Source of the DNA: Planctomycetota bacterium
Lineage (GTDB): Bacteria; Planctomycetota; UBA1135; GCA-002686595
Reading direction: 5' to 3'
Length of the DNA stretch: 44,507 bases
NCBI GenBank assembly: GCA_002686595.1
Contig: NYXZ01000123.1
Coordinates: 1-44,507, forward strand
A model generated the notes under the pieces. That model saw only the letters and a list, made by a program, of their open reading frames with translations, searched no databases and was not told where the DNA came from. This document shows positions 33,074 to 41,514 of this stretch, in pieces (position 1 is the stretch's first letter; each line of letters starts with the position of its first letter). Made by a program: the position numbers and the translations under genes.

Positions 33074-34297
33074 GTGTCCAGCATTCAACCCGCCCAGCCC
33101 GCCTCTGGCCTCCTCCGCCACGCGTTTCTCACCATCGCCGCCGCCCTCTTGCTGAATGGAGCAGCCACCTCCAGCGGAGCGGCGTTCGCCCCCAAAGCAC
33201 TAGCATTGGGAGCGCCCCAGGCCGCGCCCGCCGCCTCACAAGACCAGGCCCCGGACACGGCCACTGGCACCCAGCTCCCGGCCCCGGAGCCCCTCGGCCC
33301 TCCGACCTGGACCCCCGGCATTCCCGAGCAGCTCTTCGATGTGGTCAAGGTGGTCGACGGCGACACCATTCACATCTCGCGCAATGGCAAGACTGACAAG
33401 CTCCGCTTCCTCTCGGTGGACACCGAGGAAAAGATCACTGGCAACTCCTACAGCTCCAGGACCAAGCCCCAAACGGTCTTCGGCCAAGAGTGCACGGTGT
33501 GGGCCAAGGAGTTCTTCGCCGCCCTGGCCGTGGACGATGCTCCGCCCCGCGTGGGCTTGCTCTTCCCCGACGGCGAAGAAGCCCTCGACATCTACGGTCG
33601 CCTCCTGTGCCATGTGATTCTGCCCGACGGACGCGACTTCAACCTGCTCTTGGTGGAGGAGGGGCGCAGCCCCTATTTCAACAAGTACGGTAACAGCCGC
33701 CTCTGCCATCGAGCATTTGTCGCGGCCCAACAGCGAGCCCGCGCCGCCGGCCTGGGCATTTGGAATCCCGCCACCAACCAGGCTGCCACGCCTGGCGCAC
33801 CATCCGTTCGCCGCCCCTATGGGGAACTCCTGCCCTGGTGGCAGGCCCGCGCCACGGCCATCGACACATTCCGGGAACGGCATTTGGCCGACCCCGAACG
33901 TGTTATCGATGCACAGGACGGAGACGCCATCTGCCGAGCAGCTAGCCTCCTGTCTGGGAATGACTCCAGGAAAACCCGGGAAGTGGAGGTCTTCTGCCAG
34001 ATTGATCGCATCTTCGAAGAAGACAACGGCGACCGCACCGTGCTCTTCCGGGCCACGGACAAGAACGTAGCGCTGCGGGCACGCATCCCCGCCTCCCTCC
34101 GCCAAGCCCATGAAGTCCTCGACCTAGAAGGTCGGCGAGATGAGTTCAGGCAAAACTACATCTATCTCACAGGCACGGTCGAGCCCGGTTTCCGCGGCGC
34201 GGAGATTGCTTCCCGCTCCCCCGACCAGTGGCGCCCGGCAGGCCCCGAGCCCGGCCCGGCCTGGACGGTATTCCCCGTGAAGAGCGAAGACGAATAG
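33074..34297 (+). CDS. Exported thermonuclease (SNase)-like protein
   Basis: A 407-residue protein with a GTG start. Residues 1-35 form a signal peptide (AFLTIAAALLLNGAATSSGA) before an Ala/Pro-rich linker. The SNase fold shows LFDVVKVVDGDTIHI, LRFLSVDTEE, DIYGRLLCHVILPDGR and NLLLVEEGRSPYF. The usual catalytic Arg/Glu/Asp positions are plausibly DGDT, DTEE and YGR. A C-terminal ~150-residue region (EVEVFCQIDRIFEEDNGDRT onward) looks like an OB-type beta domain and is not part of the core. It should cut nucleic acid outside the cytoplasm. It diverges from the enzyme I-like gene. Confidence 0.83.
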   Translation: MSSIQPAQPASGLLRHAFLTIAAALLLNGAATSSGAAFAPKALALGAPQAAPAASQDQAPDTATGTQLPAPEPLGPPTWTPGIPEQLFDVVKVVDGDTIHISRNGKTDKLRFLSVDTEEKITGNSYSSRTKPQTVFGQECTVWAKEFFAALAVDDAPPRVGLLFPDGEEALDIYGRLLCHVILPDGRDFNLLLVEEGRSPYFNKYGNSRLCHRAFVAAQQRARAAGLGIWNPATNQAATPGAPSVRRPYGELLPWWQARATAIDTFRERHLADPERVIDAQDGDAICRAASLLSGNDSRKTREVEVFCQIDRIFEEDNGDRTVLFRATDKNVALRARIPASLRQAHEVLDLEGRRDEFRQNYIYLTGTVEPGFRGAEIASRSPDQWRPAGPEPGPAWTVFPVKSEDE

Positions 34298-34441
34298 ACG
34301 CTGGCCTACCTTGCCGGCCTACCGCCCCTGGTGCCTTGGCAAGCTCAGGGCCGCCACTGCGGGTGCGCGCTGCAAAGCTGCGGCCATTTAGCGCCCATCG
34401 AGTAGCCATCTTGACCGGGCCGGCCATTTACGAGATCCAGG

Positions 34442-34507
34442 CCTCGCATCCAACCACCGCGGACTAGCCAACCACCGTCCAGGCCCGCGCCTACTTCACT
34501 GCGACCA
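34442..34507. repeat. 66-bp dispersed repeat, copy 2
   Basis: Matches 26354-26419 (see that entry) in the 279-base gap 34298-34576. On the minus strand it reads AATGGTCGCAGTGAAGTAGG, echoing the last codons of the methyltransferase gene at 26403, but no longer forms a gene. It is preceded by GATCCAGGCCTCGCA, also found just beyond copy 1. Confidence 0.6.
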
Positions 34508-34538
34508 TTTGCCCCGGACTGCGACCATTTGCCCCGGC
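34499..34538 (+). repeat. 20-bp tandem duplication
   Basis: CTGCGACCATTTGCCCCGGA is repeated once, with 19 of 20 bases identical, immediately after repeat copy 2. It is followed by the GC palindrome GCCCCGGCCCGGGGC. Confidence 0.85.
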
Positions 34539-34576
34539 CCGGGGCAAGGCACGAGCATTCGCCGACTAAACGCGCC

Positions 34577-35080
34577 TCAAGCCCTGGCCTGCCCCACCAA
34601 GTGCCCGGCTTCCGGCAGGACAATCTCCTCCAGGGCCAAGCGCAGGGCCTTGGGAGAGCCGGGCAGGGCCAACACGACCTTGCGCTCCAAGAGACCTCCC
34701 ACAGCCCGAGACAGAATTGTCGCGCTCCCGATTTCCTCTCTTGAAAGCCAGCGGAAGAGCTCGCCGAAGCCGGGTATCTCGCTGTCGAAGAGCCCGCGCA
34801 GGGTGTCGAAGGTAACATCTCGAACACTGATGCCTGTCCCACCGGTGGTCAACACCAGGTCCACCTGGGAATCCCCCACCGCTCGCCGCACGGCATCCAC
34901 GATGGCCTGGGCATCGTCCTTGATGATCTCCCGTCGCACGACCCGATGCCCGGCGGCCTCCAGCCCCGCAGCGAGATAGGCCCCACCCCGATCAGTCGTT
35001 TCGTCGCGGGTATCGCTGACGGTGATCACCGCGAATCCCAGGGCCAAGGGGGCCTCGTTCCGATGCTGTTCCAATCCCAT
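34577..35080 (-). CDS. MoaB/Mog-family molybdopterin-binding protein
   Basis: A 167-residue protein of the MoaB/Mog fold. It opens with GFAVITVSDTRDETTDRGGA, then DLVLTTGGTGISVRDVTFDT, the TTGGTG molybdopterin loop, and LPGSPKALRLALEEIVLPE. Mog adenylates molybdopterin before Mo insertion; MoaB proteins are related and may be regulatory. Length and the single domain fit either. ATG 35080 is chosen; a longer frame to 35161 has no family match. The gene follows the metallopeptidase-like lipoprotein gene after a hairpin. No other moa/mog genes are near, so it stands alone. Confidence 0.88.
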   Translation of the reverse strand: MGLEQHRNEAPLALGFAVITVSDTRDETTDRGGAYLAAGLEAAGHRVVRREIIKDDAQAIVDAVRRAVGDSQVDLVLTTGGTGISVRDVTFDTLRGLFDSEIPGFGELFRWLSREEIGSATILSRAVGGLLERKVVLALPGSPKALRLALEEIVLPEAGHLVGQARA

Positions 35081-35173
35081 GGCCACCAGCCTAGCGCCCC
35101 CATCCCCAGGACCCAAGCTCCCGTGGTGTCCAGGGTGCCGATGGTGTCCGATGGTGTCCAAGGCCCGGGACTT

Positions 35174-35211
35174 GGCCGTGGACGCCGCCTGTAAAGCCAG
35201 CGTCCACGGCC
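35174..35211 (-). terminator. Perfect 12-bp hairpin after the metallopeptidase-like gene
   Basis: GGCCGTGGACGC at 35174 and GCGTCCACGGCC at 35200 form a perfect inverted repeat with a 14-base loop, starting 7 bases after the stop codon at 35219 on the minus strand. There is no T-run; it may stabilise mRNA ends or end transcription with Rho. Confidence 0.5.
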
Positions 35212-35218
35212 GTTTCGC

Positions 35219-35956
35219 CTAATCCTCCTCGGCCTCTTTGGCGTCGTCCCAATCGTCGCTGAGACGCCGCAGGAAATTGTATCCCTCAGCTCCCGGTGGG
35301 ACAGTCCCATGGAGCGTTCCGTCGGCATCCTCGAAGACCTCCCCGGACTCTATGACCCTACCGTTCTCATCGAAGAACGAGGTTTCAATCACTTTCCTTA
35401 TCTTGGACGGCCCGGGCGCCTCCTCCTGCAGGGCCAGACGCTCCGCCATGGCGCGCATGCCATCCAAGCCCAGCTCATTGGCTAGCCGACGCCAGCGGAG
35501 CCGGTCCGGCAGCAACACCTCCTTCAGCTCTGGTTCATGCTCTGGCACTACCAAGCAAGTCACCATCTGAGCAAGGCCTTCCGCCACATCGTGGGGCAAG
35601 GTCCGCCATACACCGACATGAGCATATGCATGGGCGACTTCATGTACCGCCACAGCAATCTGGGGCCCCTCGCCCAGATCCTCCAGCATTGGAGAGAACC
35701 CTATAAACCCAAGCTCCTCGGGCGCTCCTTGATTGATGTAGCATCCCATGTACCCAGAGGGCAAAGGCGTGACACTGACACCGAGCCGACCGATATCCGT
35801 GCCGAGGATCTCAGCAACATCATCCCGGTACTGTTCCACCAGGCTAGTCATATCCTCTTGGAAAGTGTGCCGTCCGTTTTGGAAGGTGCGCGGTGCCGCG
35901 CACCCCACCATCAGGAGTATGGGCAGGAGCACGGGTCTTACTGATCTGGTGTCCAT
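35219..35956 (-). CDS. Lipoprotein with gluzincin-like HExxH motif
   Basis: A 245-residue lipoprotein: signal peptide with lipobox MVGC (Cys19). The middle carries VAVHEVAHAYAHVGV, an HExxH motif (His105, Glu106, His109) with a further His113, and an EGLAQM Glu126 about 17 residues on, the spacing expected of a third zinc ligand in gluzincins. No family could be named. The C-terminal tail is acidic (DDWDDAKEAEED). It would act on peptides at the envelope. The gene overlaps the upstream gene's 3' end by 19 bases. No inhibitor or substrate is visible. Confidence 0.75.
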   Translation of the reverse strand: MDTRSVRPVLLPILLMVGCAAPRTFQNGRHTFQEDMTSLVEQYRDDVAEILGTDIGRLGVSVTPLPSGYMGCYINQGAPEELGFIGFSPMLEDLGEGPQIAVAVHEVAHAYAHVGVWRTLPHDVAEGLAQMVTCLVVPEHEPELKEVLLPDRLRWRRLANELGLDGMRAMAERLALQEEAPGPSKIRKVIETSFFDENGRVIESGEVFEDADGTLHGTVPPGAEGYNFLRRLSDDWDDAKEAEED

Positions 35957-36819
35957 GTCGTTGTCACTTTCGTTTCAAAGGGTGTCTCGCCCGCGGGAGC
36001 GCGCATCATCAACGCACTGTTGCTGGTGCCGCTCCAATCTTGCTCAATGAGCATCTCGGGGACGAATCCGGAATTGGTGAAGTAGCCATTGCCGGCGTAG
36101 TTGCCGGGGCCGTTCGAGAAGGCCTCGCGCCCGTTCAGCTGCACGGCAAAGGCGTTGAGTTGCTGATCGTCGTAGGCAGTCACCTCATAGCCCAGGAAGC
36201 TGTCGAAGCTCGGTTCCCCGGAGAACTGCGGCTTGCCAACGGTGAGCTGAACGACCTCAACATTCCCCGGCAGGGGGTACGAGGCGCGCTGGCGAATGAC
36301 CTGCTGTAGGGCAGCCATGTGCTCCGCCTCCGAGTTCGCCGTGATGTAGAGATCAAAGGTGATGGACTCCTCATCCCCAAGTACGTCGCTGTCGGGATCA
36401 AGCAGGAGGTAGCCACAAAAGCGCACACGCTCCCCCGCCACAAGGGACGCCCCCCGGGGCCCCGCGCCGAGTACCGGGCCACCCGGAGCATGGGCACCAC
36501 AGCTACCAATCTCCTCGCAGTCAACGACCTTCGCAGACCAGCCAGCGGCTCCTTCGGGCGTAACTCCTCCTCCACTGCCATAGGCAATTACGCCTGGAGG
36601 AGCATCGAGGGGGTCACCGTTCTTGTCAAGCCAGGTAACACAGGCACAGAAGTCGTCGGCCCCACTGGCCTCCCAACCAAAACCGCAGCTAACTGTGGTT
36701 CCGTTGGGGAACTTGACATCCGCATTGGTTTTCCCACTCGCCTGGCACGCATGCACAAACAGAACACAAGCCAGCACACCAGCGACCATCCCAATCCGAT
36801 TAACGATTCTCATCAACAT
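35938..36819 (-). CDS. Exported, probably lipid-anchored hypothetical protein
   Basis: A 293-residue protein I do not recognise. MVAGVLACVLFVHACQAS is a signal peptide with a possible lipobox (VHAC). The mature part is rich in Gly, Ser and aromatic residues and contains paired cysteines (SCGFGWEASGADDFCAC), so disulphides are likely. The end (NSALMMRAPAGETPFETKVT) is beta-rich. It looks like an extracellular structural protein. Its stop overlaps the metallopeptidase-like gene start by 19 bases, so the two are translated together and may work at the same surface site. Confidence 0.75.
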   Translation of the reverse strand: MLMRIVNRIGMVAGVLACVLFVHACQASGKTNADVKFPNGTTVSCGFGWEASGADDFCACVTWLDKNGDPLDAPPGVIAYGSGGGVTPEGAAGWSAKVVDCEEIGSCGAHAPGGPVLGAGPRGASLVAGERVRFCGYLLLDPDSDVLGDEESITFDLYITANSEAEHMAALQQVIRQRASYPLPGNVEVVQLTVGKPQFSGEPSFDSFLGYEVTAYDDQQLNAFAVQLNGREAFSNGPGNYAGNGYFTNSGFVPEMLIEQDWSGTSNSALMMRAPAGETPFETKVTTTWTPDQ

Positions 36820-37121
36820 GATTCATGCCTCACATTATCCGCGCAAATAGGACCCGCGGCTTTGGGGTGCGCGCCCCATTTAGGCCACGGCAGCAAGGAC
36901 AATGTGAGACCTCGCCCTCCTTGGCAGCGACTTCGCAGCCGCTGCCAAGACAGGCACTCGTGATTGGCCTCGTCCCGGCCACATCCATGACCTCTTTGGG
37001 CCACTAAGGGTCGCAGATATTACGCTCATTATCTGGCCTGGCTCAGCCGCTGAGTTCCCCCTGTAACTGCCCACAGCAGCGGCCACCCCTGCTCGTCACA
37101 GACTGCTTCATCCATCCCCAG
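36820..37121. other. Intergenic region with a 10-bp hairpin
   Basis: 302 bases between the large surface-protein gene (3' end at 37122) and the lipoprotein operon. CTTGGCAGCG (36920) and CGCTGCCAAG (36940) form a perfect 10-bp stem with a 10-base loop but no T-run. It may be a terminator for the large gene. Promoter boxes for the next operon were not convincing. Confidence 0.45.
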
Positions 37122-40100
37122 TCAGGGGACGAGCAGCATCTCATTCCCGGTCTCCTCCGGCGGAACGGTCACAATGCCCGAGGCCTCTCCAACGGCCCAA
37201 CGATAGCGCCCATTGGGAATCCCGGTCACCGTCAGCTTGCCTCGATGGTCAGTCACCAGGCCACCCTCAACGGAGACATCCCCTGCCTCGATCCACTCCT
37301 CCACGGACTTGCCATACTCTTCGTTCACCAACTCCACCGGCAGGCCCGGAAGCGCCACGCCATCGGAGGTCACAGCGCGCAGCTCCACACCCCCGAGCCG
37401 CCGCACCTGCACCGTGTATTCCTGTCCGTCCTGCACACCCCGGAGAATGGGTTTCGTCGGCCACAGGTCATGGCGGGCTATTTGCAAACGAATATCCCTG
37501 TGTCCTAGACCAGTCCAATGTAATCGCCCCTCGTCATCCGTGAAGCGGTACATGAGCTGAGCTGGCACATCCGGATGGCCCACCGACACATTGGCCGCTT
37601 CAATCGCCTGGACACCGTCCATCAGGCGCAGGCGCAGCTCATGGGATGGATCGAAGACAACTTCCACTGGCTCTCCATCCGAGGGGAATGATACCAGTTC
37701 TCCTAACTGATCTCCCATATCACCCCGCAACAGGCAGACGCGCAATGAGTTGTCAGCCAGCGGGGCCAACTCCACCAAGCCATCGGCGTCGGTGTAGTGG
37801 AGTTCTGCCCACGCCGTCTCATGGATTGGAAGAGTGAACTCAGCCTTGACGCCCTGGACTGGCTCCCCCGCGCGGTCCACGACACGCATACGCCATTTCA
37901 CATCGGAAAGCTCAAGGCTCACACTTTGGTGATTCGTTCCATCGGGCCGAACCATGATCCCTCCGACCTTCTTGCCCTCCATGGTAATTACATCGACGGC
38001 GACTGGAACCTGAGGCAAATAGGGAAGCTGGGCGCGCAGGGCACCTTCAACTTCGATCCATTCCGCCTCATCCCAAGTCCGCCATCCCAACCGATCCAGA
38101 AAGGACCCAGAGCACAGCAGCTGACCCGGATCGTGGTCGCCATTGAGCGTCACTTCAACTGTCCTCGGCTGGCTTAGATCGAAGGGGATATCCCAGATTG
38201 GCTTGCGCGCTGGCAACATTACGAGCTTCCGGCGCAACCAGGGCTCGCCCTTCACAACATACAGATAGGCATGCCCAGCACTGCTACCCGGATACAACAC
38301 CTGGCCATCACTTGGGATCTCAGCCTCAGGGTACTTGTTCGTTCCGGAAACCACACAAGTGAAGGCGCTGTCATCAGATTCCTGCCGCGATACTGAGATT
38401 TTCAACAGTCCTCGCCGACTGAGGGTCACCGTGCCCATATCTTTCACCCCGGACGGATCAGCCCGAACCTGGTTGTAACGCCCGCTGTACTCCGGATGCT
38501 CGAAGTGGATACTCGTAGTCCCCGGTGCTAGCCCGGTCAACTCAAACCGGCCTTCCCCATCCGTGTACCAGAACTGGTTGCGCGCCGTGAGGGTGAGTGT
38601 TGTGTAGGCAGAAAAGAGCTGGATGCGAACACCGGGGATCGGCTTCCTGGTAACCGCATCAATAACCAGACCCCGGGCTGGCTGAGGCTCTGAGAGTTCC
38701 AGTACCAGCTCCTCCATTGCCCCCGGAATCACATTGACCTTAGCTGTCTCTGATCGCGGCATATTGTCAGAGACGGCGTAGATGTTCAGCTCGCCCAAGG
38801 GAACGTCCAGCAAATCGAATCGTCCATCTGGATCGTGCACCGAGCGCTGGACGCCCATTAGTGGCTCGCCCTCGAAGTAGTACAAGTGGAAATCAGTGAC
38901 TGGTTCACCCCGGTATAGGACTTGCCCGGTAACTCGCCCTCCAGCATCCAGAGGCATTTCCAATGGTGCCTCCTCGGCAGCTTCGGCCCCGCTGCGGCCA
39001 CTGGCCCTGGTTCGGGCCGCCCGGTAGCCGTCCTTGGAGGCCTGCACATAGACGAGTTTCTTCCCGAGCGTCGAAAACACGGCCAGCCCCTGCTCATTGG
39101 TCTGTCGGCTCTCGCTGCAGTTTCGCTCCAGCAAACGCCAAGAGAGGTCAACCGAGGCTCCCGCCAAAGGTCGTTTATCTGAATCAGTTACCAATACAGA
39201 TAGATGCCGCCCGACCTCGGGATTGATTTCGAATCGGACAACATCGCCGTGACTCGGCGCTGGGGCTCGAACGCCTGCCTGTGAAGCGCCTTCGGCCAGG
39301 ACCCAAGCGACTGTCTCCCCATCCGCCGTAAGCGGCAGTTTGCAGCGCCCAAAGCCACCGCCCGGCTCAATGTTGATGCGTCCTGCTTCCACGACTCGCG
39401 TTTTGTCCATGAATCCGACAGCCACCTGCGGCCGCCCTCCCCCCAGACCGACGAGCTCGTCCGCCAACACAAGCCCTTCAACCTGCACCCAGGAGCGCAA
39501 CTCCAGGGATGCTGTGTCTCCAGCACTCACCTCAACGCGGCGGCTAATCCTTCCATCTTGCCCCTCCTCCAGCGCCAAGAGCGAATTCATCCCACGTCCC
39601 GCAACCAGCTCTGCCCTTCCCTCTTCATCGGCAACTGTCTCGCGAAACAAGTGTTGGCGCGCCCTCTCAGACTCAATGTACTCATCGGTGCTTGCAACCG
39701 AAGCATGTTCTTCCAGGCGCCCTACAGATTCGCCAGCGGCCCGCCTTTCCGTTTCCAATGTCCAGCCGTTTTCGCGCGCGCCGCCCGCCAGCGTTTGAAG
39801 CACCTGGGCACCCCCCACTGCATTGCCGCTTTGGTCCTTTACGAAGACTACAAGGGGCCGCCCCGCTTCAAGTTCGACACGCACCTCCGTCTCACCGCCG
39901 CTAAGGCCATGGAACTGGGCCAGGTATCCGGGCGCGGTGACCCAAAGGGCCCGCTCCTCGGTGGCTGCCGAAGAATGATGGACAGCTGTGAACTCGCCAG
40001 AGGTCCCGGTCACAGCTCTGTGGGACTCAGAACTGCTCACAATCTCGCTACCCTCTGGTGGCTGTGGAGGGGAGCCGACATGGAGCGTAACGAGCGCCCC

Positions 40101-40391
40101 GATCACGGCCACCCCATCGCTATTCACGACAGTGCCAGTTACGCGAACACTATCTGACACACGCCGCTCACTAGTGGCCCGCACCGACGCGCCAGCACCA
40201 TCCTGGACAGCATGTACAGGTCGAGGTGTATCGGTAAGGGCCGCAGGATCCCCTTCAGCTGGCGCCGCCACCCCACTCCCGGGATCACCCGCACTTGCCA
40301 CTGTTCCGTCCAATAACTTAGGTACGATCAGCAGCCCAGCAGTGAGCACACATACACCTATCGCCAGTACACGAATAGTGCTTCGATTCAT
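37122..40391 (-). CDS. Large CarboxypepD-regulatory-like surface protein
   Basis: A 1089-residue protein with an N-terminal membrane anchor or signal (RVLAIGVCVLTAGLLIVPKL). It is a chain of beta-sandwich repeats of the carboxypeptidase-regulatory/Cna-B type. Clear ones are VTGTVVNSDGVAVIGALVTL, GQVLYRGEPVTDFHLY, ARGLVIDAVTRKPIPGVRIQ followed by TDGEGRFELTGLAPG, and GVKAEFTLPIHETAW with TDADGLVELAPL. Linkers with short polar runs separate them. It has no enzymatic domain and no sorting tail that I can see; the C terminus is GNEMLLVP. It is the last gene of a four-gene minus-strand operon. It probably makes an extended surface or periplasmic fibre. Confidence 0.82.
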   Translation of the reverse strand: MNRSTIRVLAIGVCVLTAGLLIVPKLLDGTVASAGDPGSGVAAPAEGDPAALTDTPRPVHAVQDGAGASVRATSERRVSDSVRVTGTVVNSDGVAVIGALVTLHVGSPPQPPEGSEIVSSSESHRAVTGTSGEFTAVHHSSAATEERALWVTAPGYLAQFHGLSGGETEVRVELEAGRPLVVFVKDQSGNAVGGAQVLQTLAGGARENGWTLETERRAAGESVGRLEEHASVASTDEYIESERARQHLFRETVADEEGRAELVAGRGMNSLLALEEGQDGRISRRVEVSAGDTASLELRSWVQVEGLVLADELVGLGGGRPQVAVGFMDKTRVVEAGRINIEPGGGFGRCKLPLTADGETVAWVLAEGASQAGVRAPAPSHGDVVRFEINPEVGRHLSVLVTDSDKRPLAGASVDLSWRLLERNCSESRQTNEQGLAVFSTLGKKLVYVQASKDGYRAARTRASGRSGAEAAEEAPLEMPLDAGGRVTGQVLYRGEPVTDFHLYYFEGEPLMGVQRSVHDPDGRFDLLDVPLGELNIYAVSDNMPRSETAKVNVIPGAMEELVLELSEPQPARGLVIDAVTRKPIPGVRIQLFSAYTTLTLTARNQFWYTDGEGRFELTGLAPGTTSIHFEHPEYSGRYNQVRADPSGVKDMGTVTLSRRGLLKISVSRQESDDSAFTCVVSGTNKYPEAEIPSDGQVLYPGSSAGHAYLYVVKGEPWLRRKLVMLPARKPIWDIPFDLSQPRTVEVTLNGDHDPGQLLCSGSFLDRLGWRTWDEAEWIEVEGALRAQLPYLPQVPVAVDVITMEGKKVGGIMVRPDGTNHQSVSLELSDVKWRMRVVDRAGEPVQGVKAEFTLPIHETAWAELHYTDADGLVELAPLADNSLRVCLLRGDMGDQLGELVSFPSDGEPVEVVFDPSHELRLRLMDGVQAIEAANVSVGHPDVPAQLMYRFTDDEGRLHWTGLGHRDIRLQIARHDLWPTKPILRGVQDGQEYTVQVRRLGGVELRAVTSDGVALPGLPVELVNEEYGKSVEEWIEAGDVSVEGGLVTDHRGKLTVTGIPNGRYRWAVGEASGIVTVPPEETGNEMLLVP

Positions 40392-40406
40392 CTGCGGCTT
40401 CCCAGG

Positions 40407-40616
40407 TTAACCAGAGGGACTGCTGCCGCCAACAATTACGAAGCCTTCGCTCAGCATTCTTCCGGCCGATCTATCATAAGCGCAGACTTCCAGGTCATCA
40501 TGCTCGTGCAACTCCACCAAAGCCGACAGCTGGTCAAGTGGTGTTACGAAAGCGATTGCCAACAGGATTGACGCAAGCGCGCCAAACACAACGGCCCATC
40601 TACTAGTGCAATGCAT
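40407..40616 (-). CDS. Small membrane peptide in the surface-protein operon
   Basis: A 69-residue protein with an N-terminal hydrophobic segment (AVVFGALASILLAIAFVTPL) that is a signal or single helix, then a short outside part ending EGFVIVGGSSPSG. Its start overlaps the preceding gene by 14 bases and its stop lies 15 bases before the large gene, so it is probably expressed. No family recognised. Confidence 0.55.
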   Translation of the reverse strand: MHCTSRWAVVFGALASILLAIAFVTPLDQLSALVELHEHDDLEVCAYDRSAGRMLSEGFVIVGGSSPSG

Positions 40617-41514
40617 CGATCAATTCCTTTACAGGGTTATTCACGCGCGGACGTATTTCCTTCAGAACGCGTTGTGCTTCAGAAACAAGCGAGCCAGCTT
40701 GGTCGTCACGATTTCCAGCCAGCTGCCGCTTGAGGGTGGATAATGTGGGTCCTATCTCATTGCCACCCATCTGTGCGGAGGCCACCAGGGCCAGCTCCTC
40801 GCAGCCAGCGTAAACGGCATTTATGAATGCAGCTGCCGGGGCCTCCCCGGACCCGGGCTTGACAATGGACGCTTCTAGGTAGTGTGTGGCAGCAGTCCGG
40901 TAGCGGTCCTCGCTCGCCGCCACGCCGCCCAGATTAAGCAGGGCGTAGTACACCTGCCGATCCGTGCGCGGGATCTTGAGGATATCCCGTAGCATGCGTT
41001 CCGCCGAGGCGTGGTGGCCGTTGAAGAGCGTGTCCAAGGCGAGCACTTCCCGCGTCGAGCAGGTATCTACCAGCCGTTGGGCCGCCAGGGCCAGGGGCAG
41101 GGCGGAGGTGTAGCTGTCCAGGCCGTGCTCCACGCACTGGCGCAGCAGGTCCACCTCTGAGCCGTTGCAGCTGACGCCTTCCGTATTCAGTTCGGCGCGG
41201 GCCGCGCTGGTCCAGGTCTGGGCATCGGGCAGCTCCCAATCGAGCATCAAGCGGTCTCGGGTTTCGGGACGGCGTTCGAAGACCATCCAGGCCGCCAGGC
41301 GCAGGTGTTCGGCCAGGCTGGCCCGGTGGACATCTAACAGGTGGCGCTCGGCGCTCGTCAGACCGGCGGCACGGGCGCTGACTGAGATGGTGGCTCCGGC
41401 CATGCCGTCGACCACCGTGGAAAGCGGCACGCGGAAGAGCGTTGAGCTCTGATCCGCGACCACGTCCATCAGGACCTCGGCCAGATCAGGATCTTGAAGA
41501 AGGGTGCTGGTCAT
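40603..41514 (-). CDS. Helical-repeat (TPR-like) cytosolic protein
   Basis: A 303-residue soluble protein. It is almost wholly helical, with TPR-like pairs in the second half (ALLNLGGVAASEDRYRTAAT, THYLEASIVKPGSGEAPAAA). No catalytic motif, signal peptide or zinc site is visible. It begins in an ATGA overlap with the sigma-like gene, so it may be the cytosolic partner of that protein, in the place where an anti-sigma factor would be expected. The function is unknown. Confidence 0.7.
   Translation of the reverse strand: MTSTLLQDPDLAEVLMDVVADQSSTLFRVPLSTVVDGMAGATISVSARAAGLTSAERHLLDVHRASLAEHLRLAAWMVFERRPETRDRLMLDWELPDAQTWTSAARAELNTEGVSCNGSEVDLLRQCVEHGLDSYTSALPLALAAQRLVDTCSTREVLALDTLFNGHHASAERMLRDILKIPRTDRQVYYALLNLGGVAASEDRYRTAATHYLEASIVKPGSGEAPAAAFINAVYAGCEELALVASAQMGGNEIGPTLSTLKRQLAGNRDDQAGSLVSEAQRVLKEIRPRVNNPVKELIDALH

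Noticed and set aside
34298-34576. A pseudogene copy of the 26403 methyltransferase
   Set aside because: Only a short 3' stretch matches; no upstream codons can be aligned, so I record it as a repeat.
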